DNA of 33,517 nucleotides from a virus: positions 1-33,517 of IMG/VR virus record IMGVR_UViG_3300008113_000189, one strand, 5' to 3'. Below, one piece after another: positions 23,315 to 29,491 of the stretch. The stretch's first letter is position 1. Each line of letters starts with the position of its first letter. The notes under the pieces are model-generated. The model worked only from the letters and a program-made list of their open reading frames with translations, was not told the DNA's origin and did no database searches. The translations under genes and the position numbers were made by a program.

Positions 23315-23343
23315 GTTAAAAGCATAATCGTTCTAAACGTCAA
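23315..23343 (-). promoter_or_regulatory. Candidate late-arm promoter, back to back with the early one
   Basis: On the minus strand TTGACG (23343-23338), a 17-nt spacer and TTTAAC (23320-23315, four of six matches) face the terminase genes. Its -35 box is one arm of the palindrome CGTCAAACATTGACG; the other arm is the -35 of the opposite promoter. Confidence 0.5.
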
Positions 23344-23352
23344 ACATTGACG
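23338..23352. promoter_or_regulatory. Palindrome CGTCAAACATTGACG joining two -35 boxes
   Basis: Two 6-bp arms, CGTCAA and TTGACG, are separated by three bases. Each arm is a -35 box for one arm of the genome. RNA polymerase could not fill both sites together, and the dyad could also bind a dimeric regulator. Confidence 0.5.
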
Positions 23353-23375
23353 CCTTATTCACCACATGTTATTTT
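23347..23375 (+). promoter_or_regulatory. Candidate early-arm promoter
   Basis: TTGACG (23347-23352), 17 nt ending in CATGT, then TATTTT (23370-23375) match the sigma70 boxes at five and four positions. It shares spacing and the CATGT element with the promoter at 29757-29785. It would start the message for the 262-aa gene about 45 bases upstream of its ATG. Confidence 0.6.
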
Positions 23376-23426
23376 GCGCCATCGATTCGCCTACAAAACG
23401 CAAACCGAAACATAGGATACACGAAA

Positions 23427-24215
23427 ATGACCAACATCAAGCTCAACGACACCGCCGCCGTCATCGTCTCGAAGGCTTACGGCAACGCAAATATCATCCC
23501 ATCCTTCGAAACGTCAGGTATTTCGTCCAGTCGCTCGTACATCGCATCTCTTCGTACTATGATGAAAAATGGCTGGGTACAAGAAATCGGTGGCCTCAAG
23601 GGTACTGCACAGCCGAACGACTTCGCGACTCCTGAAGGTCGTCGCTTGTTTCTGACGCAAAAGTTCCTCGACGCGTACTACGGAGCCACGGACGAGATCG
23701 AAGCCACTAAGATAGCTGCCAAGCCCACAAAGGCCAAGAAAGCGTCCAAGAAGGTCGAGGACGACATCGTCGATGAAGACACTGCCACTATGGACGTGGT
23801 CGAGATGCTCGAAGACGACGAGGAAGAAAAGCCCGCGTCGGCTATCGCGTCCAAGTACAAGGCCAAGTACGCCGAAAAGCGCGCTGAAGGCGGCACCGGC
23901 CAAGGCTGCAACGACGCTATCGATCGCTGGATGAGCGCTACCTTCATGAGCAAGACCGTCGTCACTCGCACGGTAACTACCAAGAAAGGCACGCAGCGTA
24001 CGGTCAACCGCAAAGTACTGCGCCTTGATCGCGATGCCCTCATCGCTTTCGCCAATGAGAATAACATCTTCGCTCCGAAGTACCTGACGCTGAACAACGG
24101 CATGCTCCGCATGGATCTCGCCAATAAGGTTCGCCGGATGCTCGCTACATCGCCGGTCCGCTATAATGGCAAGATCGTGCTGCGCCCGGTGGCCAAAGAG
24201 AAGAAGGCCGCGTAA
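23427..24215 (+). CDS. Putative DNA-binding/early regulatory protein (262 aa)
   Basis: I do not recognise a named family. The first 85 residues (IKLNDTAAVIVSKAYGNANI, SSRSYIASLRTMMKNGWVQE, FATPEGRRLFLTQKFLDAYY) look like a small helical domain, perhaps a winged helix. Residues about 90-140 are a charged linker with Lys-rich and then very acidic stretches (MLEDDEEEK). The C-terminal third (AIDRWMSATFMSK, RTVNRKVLRLDRDALIAFAN, DLANKVRRMLATSPVRYNG) is basic and helical. It is the first and only gene before a terminator. Its codon use fits the genome. A DNA-binding role is inferred from domain look and position. Confidence 0.75.
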   Translation: MTNIKLNDTAAVIVSKAYGNANIIPSFETSGISSSRSYIASLRTMMKNGWVQEIGGLKGTAQPNDFATPEGRRLFLTQKFLDAYYGATDEIEATKIAAKPTKAKKASKKVEDDIVDEDTATMDVVEMLEDDEEEKPASAIASKYKAKYAEKRAEGGTGQGCNDAIDRWMSATFMSKTVVTRTVTTKKGTQRTVNRKVLRLDRDALIAFANENNIFAPKYLTLNNGMLRMDLANKVRRMLATSPVRYNGKIVLRPVAKEKKAA

Positions 24216-24221
24216 TGAACA

Positions 24222-24266
24222 TGAGAGTAGCCGCCGGTTACCCCGGTTGGCTACTCTCACAATTTT
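24222..24266 (+). terminator. Rho-independent terminator after the 262-aa gene
   Basis: TGAGAGTAGCC (24222-24232) and GGCTACTCTCA (24249-24259) form an 11-bp stem; CCGG copies in the loop can extend it. It is followed by CAATTTTG. It lies seven bases past the stop codon. Confidence 0.7.
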
Positions 24267-24459
24267 GCGTTTCCTTTCCCTCCGTCGGATATAGTAGTAG
24301 TAGTCTCTTCTTCTACAACACCGCTTACAACACTACTTTTCTAATACTACTCTTCTTCTATTTTATTTTTATAAAAAAGAAAAAAAGTTAGGATAACCGG
24401 TAACGATAGAAAATCGATAACTACTATATTGCCTTCCATGACAAGCAATATAGTAGTAG
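24267..24459. other. AT-rich repeat-bearing gap, possible replication origin
   Basis: The longest untranslated stretch on the plus arm. It is rich in A+T and holds ATATAGTAGTAGT twice as a direct repeat (24289-24301 and 24448-24460). A further inverted copy is part of a 13-bp dyad (24420-24457), and it also has the palindrome TTTTTATAAAAA (24366-24377) and a purine run. It precedes the primase-helicase gene. Iterated sequence, AT content and location fit an origin, but no initiator site is known. Confidence 0.4.
24420..24457. repeat. 13-bp inverted repeat, operator or hairpin
   Basis: ACTACTATATTGC (24420-24432) and GCAATATAGTAGT (24445-24457) are perfect inverted copies with a 12-nt centre. 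The right arm ends two bases before the -35 box of the primase promoter, a position suited to a repressor or activator. Confidence 0.65.
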
Positions 24460-24488
24460 TTGACGCCACTCTTGCGGTATGCTTTGTT
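24460..24488 (+). promoter_or_regulatory. Candidate promoter of the primase-helicase gene
   Basis: TTGACG (24460-24465), 17 nt and TTTGTT (24483-24488). The -35 is good, the -10 weak (three of six). It is supported by the same spacing as four other plus-strand sites and by the gene 42 bases downstream. The weak -10 may need an activator at the adjoining dyad. Confidence 0.45.
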
Positions 24489-24529
24489 ACCCCAACGCGG
24501 ACCGTCCCACCACCTGAGAGATACTTGAA

Positions 24530-26683
24530 ATGCCCGTCGAAAGTCTTCTGAAAGACCCCGGACTCACCGAAAACGACAAATTCGCAGACTACAAGCGATA
24601 TGCTGAGCAGAATCTCTCAGCCTTTCCTGTATATATTTCAGGAAACCAGATCACCCCTCCGCAGGGTCACCAAAAGTATGCTAACAACATCCCGAGTAAA
24701 ACCGAGATAGATAGTTGGGTAAACTCCAATAGGGTACCTCAGGCATTTGGGTTAGCCATGGGCAAGACCTACGACGCCGATCATCGACTGGTCTGCATAG
24801 ATGTCGATCACCCCGGTCTCGTGAAATCCATTCAGTCCCTTTTTCCTACTCCCTGCGCCCGCTTTGGGTCCAAGGGTATCGGCCTCTTCTACCGTGTCGA
24901 TCGTAATGACAAGGACATGAAGAAGTCGGTGAATCTGATGATCCCCGGACGCAACTCGCCAGCAGTCGAATACCTCTCTGTGGGTCGCTTCACCTTCATC
25001 CCACCATCGATCCACCGCAAGACCGGCGACCGTTACAAATGGGTCGGCGTGCCTTTGCTGACGGCTCTGCCGCAATTGCCACCACTCACATCTAAAGACC
25101 TGCGTATCATCCAGACGATCGTTGGCCTCGACGTGGACGGAGCGACCGTCGACAACCTGATTGCCGGTGAAGGCACCCACTATGCCACACTGTCTCTCTG
25201 TGGCGCTCTCGTGGCCCGAGGACTGGACGCTGAGCGTATCATCCGGGCGGTAGAGCTTCTTTTCCCACCCGAGTACCAAGGCGACACTCTGCGCCAGATC
25301 CCCGAGATGGTGGAATCCGCTTTCCGCAAGGGCTTCGACAAAAAGCAGATCCGACCATCGGACGGCGACATCGACGACGAAGATCTGACCGACCTCTTCG
25401 CCGACTGGCATTACGTCACCAACGTTAACCGTATGGTCAATGTCGTGACGAAGGATGTCTTCGACAAGGAGCGTTTCGACGCAGTGATGGCCCGCCAAGT
25501 GCGCAGAGCCACTTCCGTCTACGTGCAATGGCCCAACGCCTCGATTAAAAAGTCGATGACTTATCTTCCGGGCAAACCGGCGATCGTCGAAGACTCGATC
25601 AACATGTGGCGACCGTCGGAGTTGAACCCCAAGTCCGGCGACGTGCAGCCTTGGATCCAGCATATCATGCACTTCTACTCCGAAGACGAAGTGAACCATA
25701 TGCTCGACTGGATCGCCCACACTCTGCAAAGGCCCTCGATTAAACCCGGCCACGCCATTCTCATGGGTAGCCGCTACGAAGGCGTCGGCAAGGACCTCTG
25801 GCTTTTGCCGGTCAGAGCAGCCTTTGGCAAGCACAACGTGTCCGAAATCGGCGCGGATTCTCTCGCCTCGCAGTTCAACGAATGGCTGGTCAACAAGCAC
25901 CTTATCATCGTGCAGGAGATCTGGTCGGGCTCCCGGCGCGAACTGTCTAACCAGTTGAAGCCTCTCCTATCGGCACCGCCGGACGAAATCATGGTGAACG
26001 AGAAGGGCGTGTCTCGCTACGCGACCCCGAACATTTGCGCCACGATCATGCTGACGAACCACAAAGACGCGGTGAGTATGGCGGCAGAGGACCGGCGGTA
26101 CTTCATCATCTGGTCGGACAAAGCACCTATGGATCCCGACTACTACTACTCGTTCGCCGAGTGGGTGATGGACCCCGAGAATCAGAGCCACGTCTACGAC
26201 TATCTGCTCAAAAGAGACGTGTCGAAGTTCAATGTGAAGGCTCGCCCGCCCAAGACTGCCGCCAAGACCGAGATGGTCGAGGCGACGATGACCAAGGCCG
26301 AGAATTTGGTGGCAGTGATCAGAGACTTCCTCGTCGAGGAGAACTTGGGCGATGTGGTGTCTATGCCACCGATATACGATCGTCTGCGCGAGAAGTACCC
26401 AGACAACGCTCGCGATGTGTCGCGTATCGCACCGTCCCATGCCAATTATCCGATTAAGCTAGCGTTGAAGCAGTTGGGCTTCGATCCCTACCACAAGAAG
26501 GTCCATCGCAAAAAGAACGGCATCCAGAAGAGCAAATACATCTACATCAAGACCAGCGTGGCGATGCACTACGCAGACATGACGGATTCGGATCTGTTCA
26601 CTTTGGCCGAGTACCCGTTCGGTCAGGACGGCAAGTCGCCGACGCAGATCATCGCTGACGCCAACGATACAGTGGACTTCTGA
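24530..26683 (+). CDS. Primase-polymerase / superfamily 3-type helicase (717 aa)
   Basis: The N-terminal half is an archaeo-eukaryotic primase-polymerase (Prim-Pol-like): LVCIDVDHP (residues 87-95, acidic D91 and D93), CARFGSKGIGLFYRV (109-123) and AVEYLSVGRFTFIPPSIHRK (145-164). The usual histidine of the second motif is absent, as in some phage subfamilies with a K-G-x-x-x-FYR version. Residues about 380-560 are a D5/DUF5906-like helicase: AILMGSRYEGVGKDLWLL (409-426, Walker A with GKD), HLIIVQEIW (457-465, Walker B), CATIMLTNHKD (503-513, sensor 1) and EDRRYFIIW (arginine finger region). It should prime and unwind DNA at the phage fork. It is the only sure replication enzyme seen here. Confidence 0.9.
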   Translation: MPVESLLKDPGLTENDKFADYKRYAEQNLSAFPVYISGNQITPPQGHQKYANNIPSKTEIDSWVNSNRVPQAFGLAMGKTYDADHRLVCIDVDHPGLVKSIQSLFPTPCARFGSKGIGLFYRVDRNDKDMKKSVNLMIPGRNSPAVEYLSVGRFTFIPPSIHRKTGDRYKWVGVPLLTALPQLPPLTSKDLRIIQTIVGLDVDGATVDNLIAGEGTHYATLSLCGALVARGLDAERIIRAVELLFPPEYQGDTLRQIPEMVESAFRKGFDKKQIRPSDGDIDDEDLTDLFADWHYVTNVNRMVNVVTKDVFDKERFDAVMARQVRRATSVYVQWPNASIKKSMTYLPGKPAIVEDSINMWRPSELNPKSGDVQPWIQHIMHFYSEDEVNHMLDWIAHTLQRPSIKPGHAILMGSRYEGVGKDLWLLPVRAAFGKHNVSEIGADSLASQFNEWLVNKHLIIVQEIWSGSRRELSNQLKPLLSAPPDEIMVNEKGVSRYATPNICATIMLTNHKDAVSMAAEDRRYFIIWSDKAPMDPDYYYSFAEWVMDPENQSHVYDYLLKRDVSKFNVKARPPKTAAKTEMVEATMTKAENLVAVIRDFLVEENLGDVVSMPPIYDRLREKYPDNARDVSRIAPSHANYPIKLALKQLGFDPYHKKVHRKKNGIQKSKYIYIKTSVAMHYADMTDSDLFTLAEYPFGQDGKSPTQIIADANDTVDF

Positions 26684-26684
26684 T

Positions 26685-26882
26685 ATGGACCGAGATAAAG
26701 AGGCATTTTTCATCACCATGAAGCGCATCAACAAAGAATCGAAGGACCGTCGCGCAAGCGACCCGGAACACCGCAAGCGTTGGATGCTTAAGAGCATGAG
26801 TGGTGGATTCGGTCGCAACCAGTCGACGAGACCCAAGACCGTCACTCTACCGAAAGTGTCTATTTTGGAGGACAAGAAGTGA
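26685..26882 (+). CDS. Small basic hypothetical protein (65 aa)
   Basis: A basic protein, MDRDKEAFFITMKRINKESK, then DRRASDPEHRKRWMLKSMSG and a C-terminus with GGFGRNQSTRPKTVTLPKVS. The start is two bases after the primase stop, with no clear ribosome site, so translation is probably coupled. Its last codons overlap the next start. No family is recognised and there is no membrane segment. Confidence 0.65.
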   Translation: MDRDKEAFFITMKRINKESKDRRASDPEHRKRWMLKSMSGGFGRNQSTRPKTVTLPKVSILEDKK

Positions 26883-27106
26883 ACAAGAGCGTCGAAGCGC
26901 TGCTGCGCGGATACATACTGTTCGATGTCAACGGCAAAAAGTTCGTAAACTACAACAATGCCCGCACCCATCGGGTTTATCTGACGGACACCGAGGACCT
27001 GCCCTATGTGGAGTTCGTCGGATACCATATCACCAAAGGGTGGCAATGCTTCTATCTTCGCACTAGCAACATCGAACTTGAAAAGGGTACTTACAATGAC
27101 ACATGA
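26879..27106 (+). CDS. Hypothetical protein (75 aa), GTG start
   Basis: GTG at 26879 overlaps the previous stop (GTGA) and has GGAGG seven bases upstream, so it is a convincing start. The product reads MNKSVEALLRGYILFDVNGK, FVNYNNARTHRVYLTDTEDL and YHITKGWQCFYLRTSNIELE, which suggests a small alpha/beta protein. No family is recognised. It overlaps the start of the next gene by eleven bases. Confidence 0.75.
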   Translation: MNKSVEALLRGYILFDVNGKKFVNYNNARTHRVYLTDTEDLPYVEFVGYHITKGWQCFYLRTSNIELEKGTYNDT

Positions 27107-27362
27107 CCAATTAAACGAGCGAATGCACGGAATGCAATCGGTGTTGGAGAACTTATCCTACCGACTGTCGCAGATAGAGAAAGCATTGCCTAAGCCAATG
27201 ACGGCTCGCGAGGCATATGATGATGCTTTGAGTGCAATAACGGGGGTCTTGGCTGAACCCTTGACCCAAGCGGTCCTTGGGAAGCCGGGGAACCAAACCG
27301 CTATCATCGAAGACATCATTGGCGAGATTAAACGCCGCCGTGACCGTAATGCGAGGGGCTGA
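27096..27362 (+). CDS. Hypothetical protein (88 aa)
   Basis: I use ATG 27096 (MTHDQLNERMHGMQSVLENL) with AAAGGG upstream; earlier in-frame codons lie inside the preceding gene. The N-terminal 35 residues are a likely coiled coil (SYRLSQIEKALP). The rest, AREAYDDALSAITGVLAEPL and IIEDIIGEIKRRRDRNARG, is helical with a basic end. It is the last gene before the cassette-like set that follows. Function unknown. Confidence 0.7.
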   Translation: MTHDQLNERMHGMQSVLENLSYRLSQIEKALPKPMTAREAYDDALSAITGVLAEPLTQAVLGKPGNQTAIIEDIIGEIKRRRDRNARG

Positions 27363-27367
27363 TTCAA

Positions 27368-27658
27368 ATGACTGACATTCTTGAACAATGGCGCTCTGCA
27401 AAAGAGCGTTGGATTATTTCCGGCGAGGCAAACGAAATGATAGTCGGCCTTGAAACGGAAATAGAACAATTACGGTTAGATTTGTATAAGGCAACCATTA
27501 GAATGGAAGCTGACGATGATTTAATTGGGCAATTACAATTTGCTGCTAACGACGAAATAGCGCGGCTGCGTGAGGCGTTGCGTTACATGATTGAGAACCC
27601 GGAAGACCTTGAGAGCTTTCACAGGATCGCCAGTGTCGCGCTTGGGGAGGGGAAGTGA
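27368..27658 (+). CDS. Coiled-coil protein with ALGEGK end (96 aa)
   Basis: The product starts MTDILEQWRSAKERWIISGE and is mostly helical: ANEMIVGLETEIEQLRLDLY forms a coiled coil. A segment NDEIARLREALRYMIEN is shared, at both protein and DNA level, with the 96-aa product at 27867-28157. The last residues ALGEGK come from a 19-nt repeat that also provides the next gene's ribosome site. Function unknown; proteins with D-EIARLREALR segments are frequent in small-gene regions of phages. The stop overlaps the next ATG (TGATG). Confidence 0.75.
   Translation: MTDILEQWRSAKERWIISGEANEMIVGLETEIEQLRLDLYKATIRMEADDDLIGQLQFAANDEIARLREALRYMIENPEDLESFHRIASVALGEGK
27637..27655 (+). repeat. Junction repeat copy 1 (CGCGCTTGGGGAGGGGAAG)
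   Basis: First of four identical 19-nt copies at gene ends. It encodes ALGEGK in frame and contains GGGGAGGGG as ribosome-binding sequence for the gene starting at 27658. Confidence 0.85.
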
Positions 27659-27870
27659 TGGAGATTTGGCATGTGTTAGAAAACGACGATGAAGTGAATA
27701 CATACATAAAAGACAAGAACTATGAACCTGTCGGAACATTTGTTCATCCAAAAACACTACGGCCAATGTATATGATGAGAGTAGATTACATTTGTATTGA
27801 TGGAGAAATGGAAAAAGTCACATTTGCCGCGCCATTATCTTGCGCCGCGCTTGGGGAGGGGAAGGAATGA
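27658..27870 (+). CDS. Hypothetical protein with ALGEGKE end (70 aa)
   Basis: ATG 27658 forms TGATG with the preceding stop; a GTG one codon earlier is possible but unneeded. The product MEIWHVLENDDEVNTYIKDK continues NYEPVGTFVHPKTLRPMYMM and RVDYICIDGEMEKVTF, a small alpha/beta type without a recognised family. It ends CAALGEGKE, so the repeat is followed by one extra codon here. The gene is richer in A+T than the primase gene. Confidence 0.7.
   Translation: MEIWHVLENDDEVNTYIKDKNYEPVGTFVHPKTLRPMYMMRVDYICIDGEMEKVTFAAPLSCAALGEGKE
27846..27864 (+). repeat. Junction repeat copy 2
   Basis: Identical to copy 1. With copies 3 and 4 it shares four further upstream bases, giving GCGC before the 19-mer (23 nt in total). 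It ends GAATGA, so the next ATG at 27867 overlaps the stop. Confidence 0.85.
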
Positions 27871-28157
27871 GCGATTACAGAGCAGCTATAGAACGGGATG
27901 GTTGTAAACACTCTTGCAACACATCAAAAATTTGCGTCTGCGCGATGATTGAAGATGCCGACGACGAAATAGCGCGATTGCGTGAGGCGCTGCGGGTTAT
28001 TGCAGACGGTGATGCGCCAAGAGACCACGCAATCATCTATCGCTCTGACGGAGTTCATTCAAAGCATGACAAGTGCAGACACGGCGCATGGATGTATGAC
28101 GGATGCGAAGATTGCGTGATTGAATACGCCCGCGCCGCGCTTGGGGAGGGGAAGTGA
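27867..28157 (+). CDS. Cys-rich protein with LREALR segment and ALGEGK end (96 aa)
   Basis: The start ATG 27867 overlaps the preceding stop (ATGA) and follows GGGGAGGGG. The product has MSDYRAAIERDGCKHSCNTS, KICVCAMIEDADDEIARLRE, then CRHGAWMYDGCEDCVIEYAR and the end RAALGEGK. Eight cysteines and four histidines in C-x3-C, C-x-C, and C-x2-C spacing suggest a zinc-binding domain split by the shared DDEIARLREALR helix. That helix is the one in the 96-aa protein at 27368-27658. Function unknown. Confidence 0.75.
   Translation: MSDYRAAIERDGCKHSCNTSKICVCAMIEDADDEIARLREALRVIADGDAPRDHAIIYRSDGVHSKHDKCRHGAWMYDGCEDCVIEYARAALGEGK
28136..28154 (+). repeat. Junction repeat copy 3
   Basis: Identical 19-mer, followed by TGATGG as in copy 1. 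It serves the 49-aa gene at 28157. Confidence 0.85.
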
Positions 28158-28306
28158 TGGAAAAAGAAAAATTGATGGAGCAACTTGAGGCGTCACAAGA
28201 AGCTGTTGAAGCGTTCTCAGATTACTTGCTAACTCTCCACGATATATTTTTGAAGTTAAGACAAGAGTTTGAAAAGTTGAGCGCCGCGCTTGGGGAGGGG
28301 AAGTGA
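28157..28306 (+). CDS. Small helical protein with ALGEGK end (49 aa)
   Basis: ATG 28157 (TGATG with the preceding stop), stop at 28304-28306. The product is MEKEKLMEQLEASQEAVEAF, SDYLLTLHDIFLKLRQEFEK and LSAALGEGK. It looks like a single long amphipathic helix or coiled coil. It is below common gene-size cut-offs, but its start and stop both sit in the repeated junctions, which strongly supports it. Function unknown. Confidence 0.7.
   Translation: MEKEKLMEQLEASQEAVEAFSDYLLTLHDIFLKLRQEFEKLSAALGEGK
28285..28303 (+). repeat. Junction repeat copy 4
   Basis: Identical 19-mer, followed by TGATGTG. It is the last copy; the next gene (28306) does not end with the repeat. Confidence 0.85.
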
Positions 28307-28437
28307 TGTGTAGCGACAACGCCCCCGAATGGGTAATATGGATCGTATTTGCTCCCATGATTATCGTGTTATGGGCCTGCTGCATATTAATGCTAAAAGG
28401 TGCGTGGATGATTTTTACCGGGCGAATTGGACGATGA
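28306..28437 (+). CDS. Tiny membrane protein (43 aa)
   Basis: ATG 28306 overlaps the preceding stop (TGATG) and uses the ribosome site of repeat copy 4. The product MCSDNAPEWVIWIVFAPMII continues VLWACCILMLKGAW and ends IFTGRIGR. One hydrophobic helix spans about residues 9-31, with a short acidic N-terminus and a basic C-terminus, so N-out/C-in topology is likely. It could be a host-membrane effector or a lysis helper; no endolysin is beside it. Its TGA overlaps the next ATG. Confidence 0.65.
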   Translation: MCSDNAPEWVIWIVFAPMIIVLWACCILMLKGAWMIFTGRIGR

Positions 28438-28649
28438 AAGCGGGTCTACCTGATGATTACTTCCGAAACAATTATGGCAAATGTAGACTTGGTGACAACT
28501 GTCACTGTGTTCGCAATTTGGGGAGCTGGATGGGCGCTCTGTGTGCGCAGTGGGAGCCGACGCAAGCCCGCTCATTCGAAGAGCTGATGGAAATCGCAAA
28601 AAAGGAACGCGCTAGTGCAAAAAATCGACAGTCTACAGGCACTAATTGA
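28434..28649 (+). CDS. Cys/His-containing hypothetical protein (71 aa)
   Basis: I use ATG 28434 (MKAGLPDDYFRNNYGKCRLG), which overlaps the stop of the 43-aa gene (ATGA). The segment KCRLGDNCHCVRN has three cysteines and one histidine, and a fourth cysteine follows in GALCAQWEPT; they could bind zinc. The C-terminal 25 residues are a charged helix (SFEELMEIAKKERASAKNRQ). No family is recognised. It overlaps the next gene by 35 bases. Confidence 0.65.
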   Translation: MKAGLPDDYFRNNYGKCRLGDNCHCVRNLGSWMGALCAQWEPTQARSFEELMEIAKKERASAKNRQSTGTN

Positions 28650-28875
28650 AACATACGACCTGATGATTAAGAACAAAAATGGTCAGATGAATATAGCGAT
28701 AGATCTGATCAACAAGTTGTGCGGAATACTAGAAAGGGTCGATAATGATGGGGCCTTTTTGAAGTACGATGATGAGTTCGTGAATTATGTGCAAGAGATA
28801 GTCCAAGAATGCGAAGACATCATCCAGATTCACGCGCAGTATGAAGCCCAGAATGAATCGGTAACTATACAATGA
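28615..28875 (+). CDS. Helical hypothetical protein (86 aa), GTG start
   Basis: GTG 28615 follows AAGGA at suitable distance. The product MQKIDSLQALIETYDLMIKN, KNGQMNIAIDLINKLCGILE, YDDEFVNYVQEIVQECEDII is almost all helical and acidic. The long overlap with the preceding gene is unusual but both frames look coding. No ATG start would leave most of the helix. Function unknown. Its stop overlaps the next ATG (ATGA). Confidence 0.7.
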   Translation: MQKIDSLQALIETYDLMIKNKNGQMNIAIDLINKLCGILERVDNDGAFLKYDDEFVNYVQEIVQECEDIIQIHAQYEAQNESVTIQ

Positions 28876-29045
28876 TATACGACCCCGATACCAAGGGCTT
28901 CCTGCGGAGAAAGAGGCAAAAGATGCTGCAGTTCATACGCAAGCACCTAACGATCGGTATGGTCGACGCTATCACTACGACCATCACGGTCATTACTCTG
29001 TGGATGTTCTTCGTGGTCGTGTTTTTACATTACAAGCCTCGTTAA
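28872..29045 (+). CDS. Small membrane protein (57 aa)
   Basis: ATG 28872 overlaps the preceding stop. The product has a basic N-terminal helix (GFLRRKRQKMLQFIRKHLT) and one strongly hydrophobic helix at about residues 32-52 (AITTTITVITLWMFFVVVFL), ending HYKPR. Predicted topology is N-in. It ends just before a strong promoter. Size and shape allow a holin-like, antiholin-like or host-inhibitor role, but nothing in the sequence decides. Confidence 0.65.
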   Translation: MIYDPDTKGFLRRKRQKMLQFIRKHLTIGMVDAITTTITVITLWMFFVVVFLHYKPR

Positions 29046-29055
29046 ATGTAGTATA

Positions 29056-29084
29056 TTGACACGCCTCTTGCGACGTGTTCTAAT
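29056..29084 (+). promoter_or_regulatory. Strong sigma70-type promoter
   Basis: TTGACA (29056-29061), 17 nt ending ACGTGT, TCTAAT (29079-29084, five of six). It lies in an 80-nt gap upstream of the 109-aa gene. The 17-mer GTAGTATATTGACACGC (29048-29064) is identical to one at 29749-29765. Confidence 0.75.
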
Positions 29085-29125
29085 GCATTACTGATTCGAA
29101 ACGTAAACACAAACGGAGACTAGAA

Positions 29126-29455
29126 ATGGCAAACGCTCTCTTCACCCTCGGCAAAGGCTTCAACCGCGCCAACATCATGGCCCACGCCCGCGAGCTGATG
29201 GCCGAAGGTCTGTTCTCGAAGTGGATCGTCACCAAGCGCGAACGTTGGGGCCTCTGCCTCAAGGCGGCATGGAACAATGCCAAGCACGAACGCTTCTCGG
29301 TCGAGTACCAAGCCAAGCAAGACGAACTCACCGCCTATATCGAGTCGATCAACGCCCGCGACGAATCGAACGAGCCGATCCACGTCGAGCACCGCGAAAT
29401 GACGGCGCAAGAAATGATCAACCACATCTACAAGACAGCCGGTACGCTGGACTAA
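29126..29455 (+). CDS. Hypothetical protein (109 aa)
   Basis: The ribosome site is CGGAGA in the shared leader ACAAACGGAGAC. The product MANALFTLGKGFNRANIMAH, ARELMAEGLFSKWIVTKRER, WGLCLKAAWNNAKHERFSVE looks like a small helical, basic protein, with an acidic middle (ESINARDESNEP) and a C-terminal helix (EMTAQEMINHIYKTAG). The K-x-RW-x-LCLKAAW-type helix recalls short phage early proteins with unknown function. It is the first gene behind the strongest promoter on this arm, so high early expression is likely. Confidence 0.75.
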   Translation: MANALFTLGKGFNRANIMAHARELMAEGLFSKWIVTKRERWGLCLKAAWNNAKHERFSVEYQAKQDELTAYIESINARDESNEPIHVEHREMTAQEMINHIYKTAGTLD

Positions 29456-29466
29456 TAGACCCTAAA

Positions 29467-29484
29467 CCAAAACGCAAACGGAGA
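29467..29484 (+). repeat. Leader repeat CCAAAACGCAAACGGAGA, copy 1
   Basis: An 18-nt sequence that contains the ribosome site of the 86-aa gene. The same 18 bases occur at 29813-29830; 16 of them at 30844-30859. Confidence 0.7.
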
Positions 29485-29491
29485 TACGACA

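Noticed and set aside
24752-25900. A 382-codon minus-strand frame opposite the primase-helicase
   Set aside because: Antisense shadow of an obvious enzyme gene.
27637-28303. CRISPR array or iteron set from the four 19-nt repeats
   Set aside because: Intervals are uneven (209, 290 and 149 nt), and the segments between are coding with the repeats in frame at gene ends.
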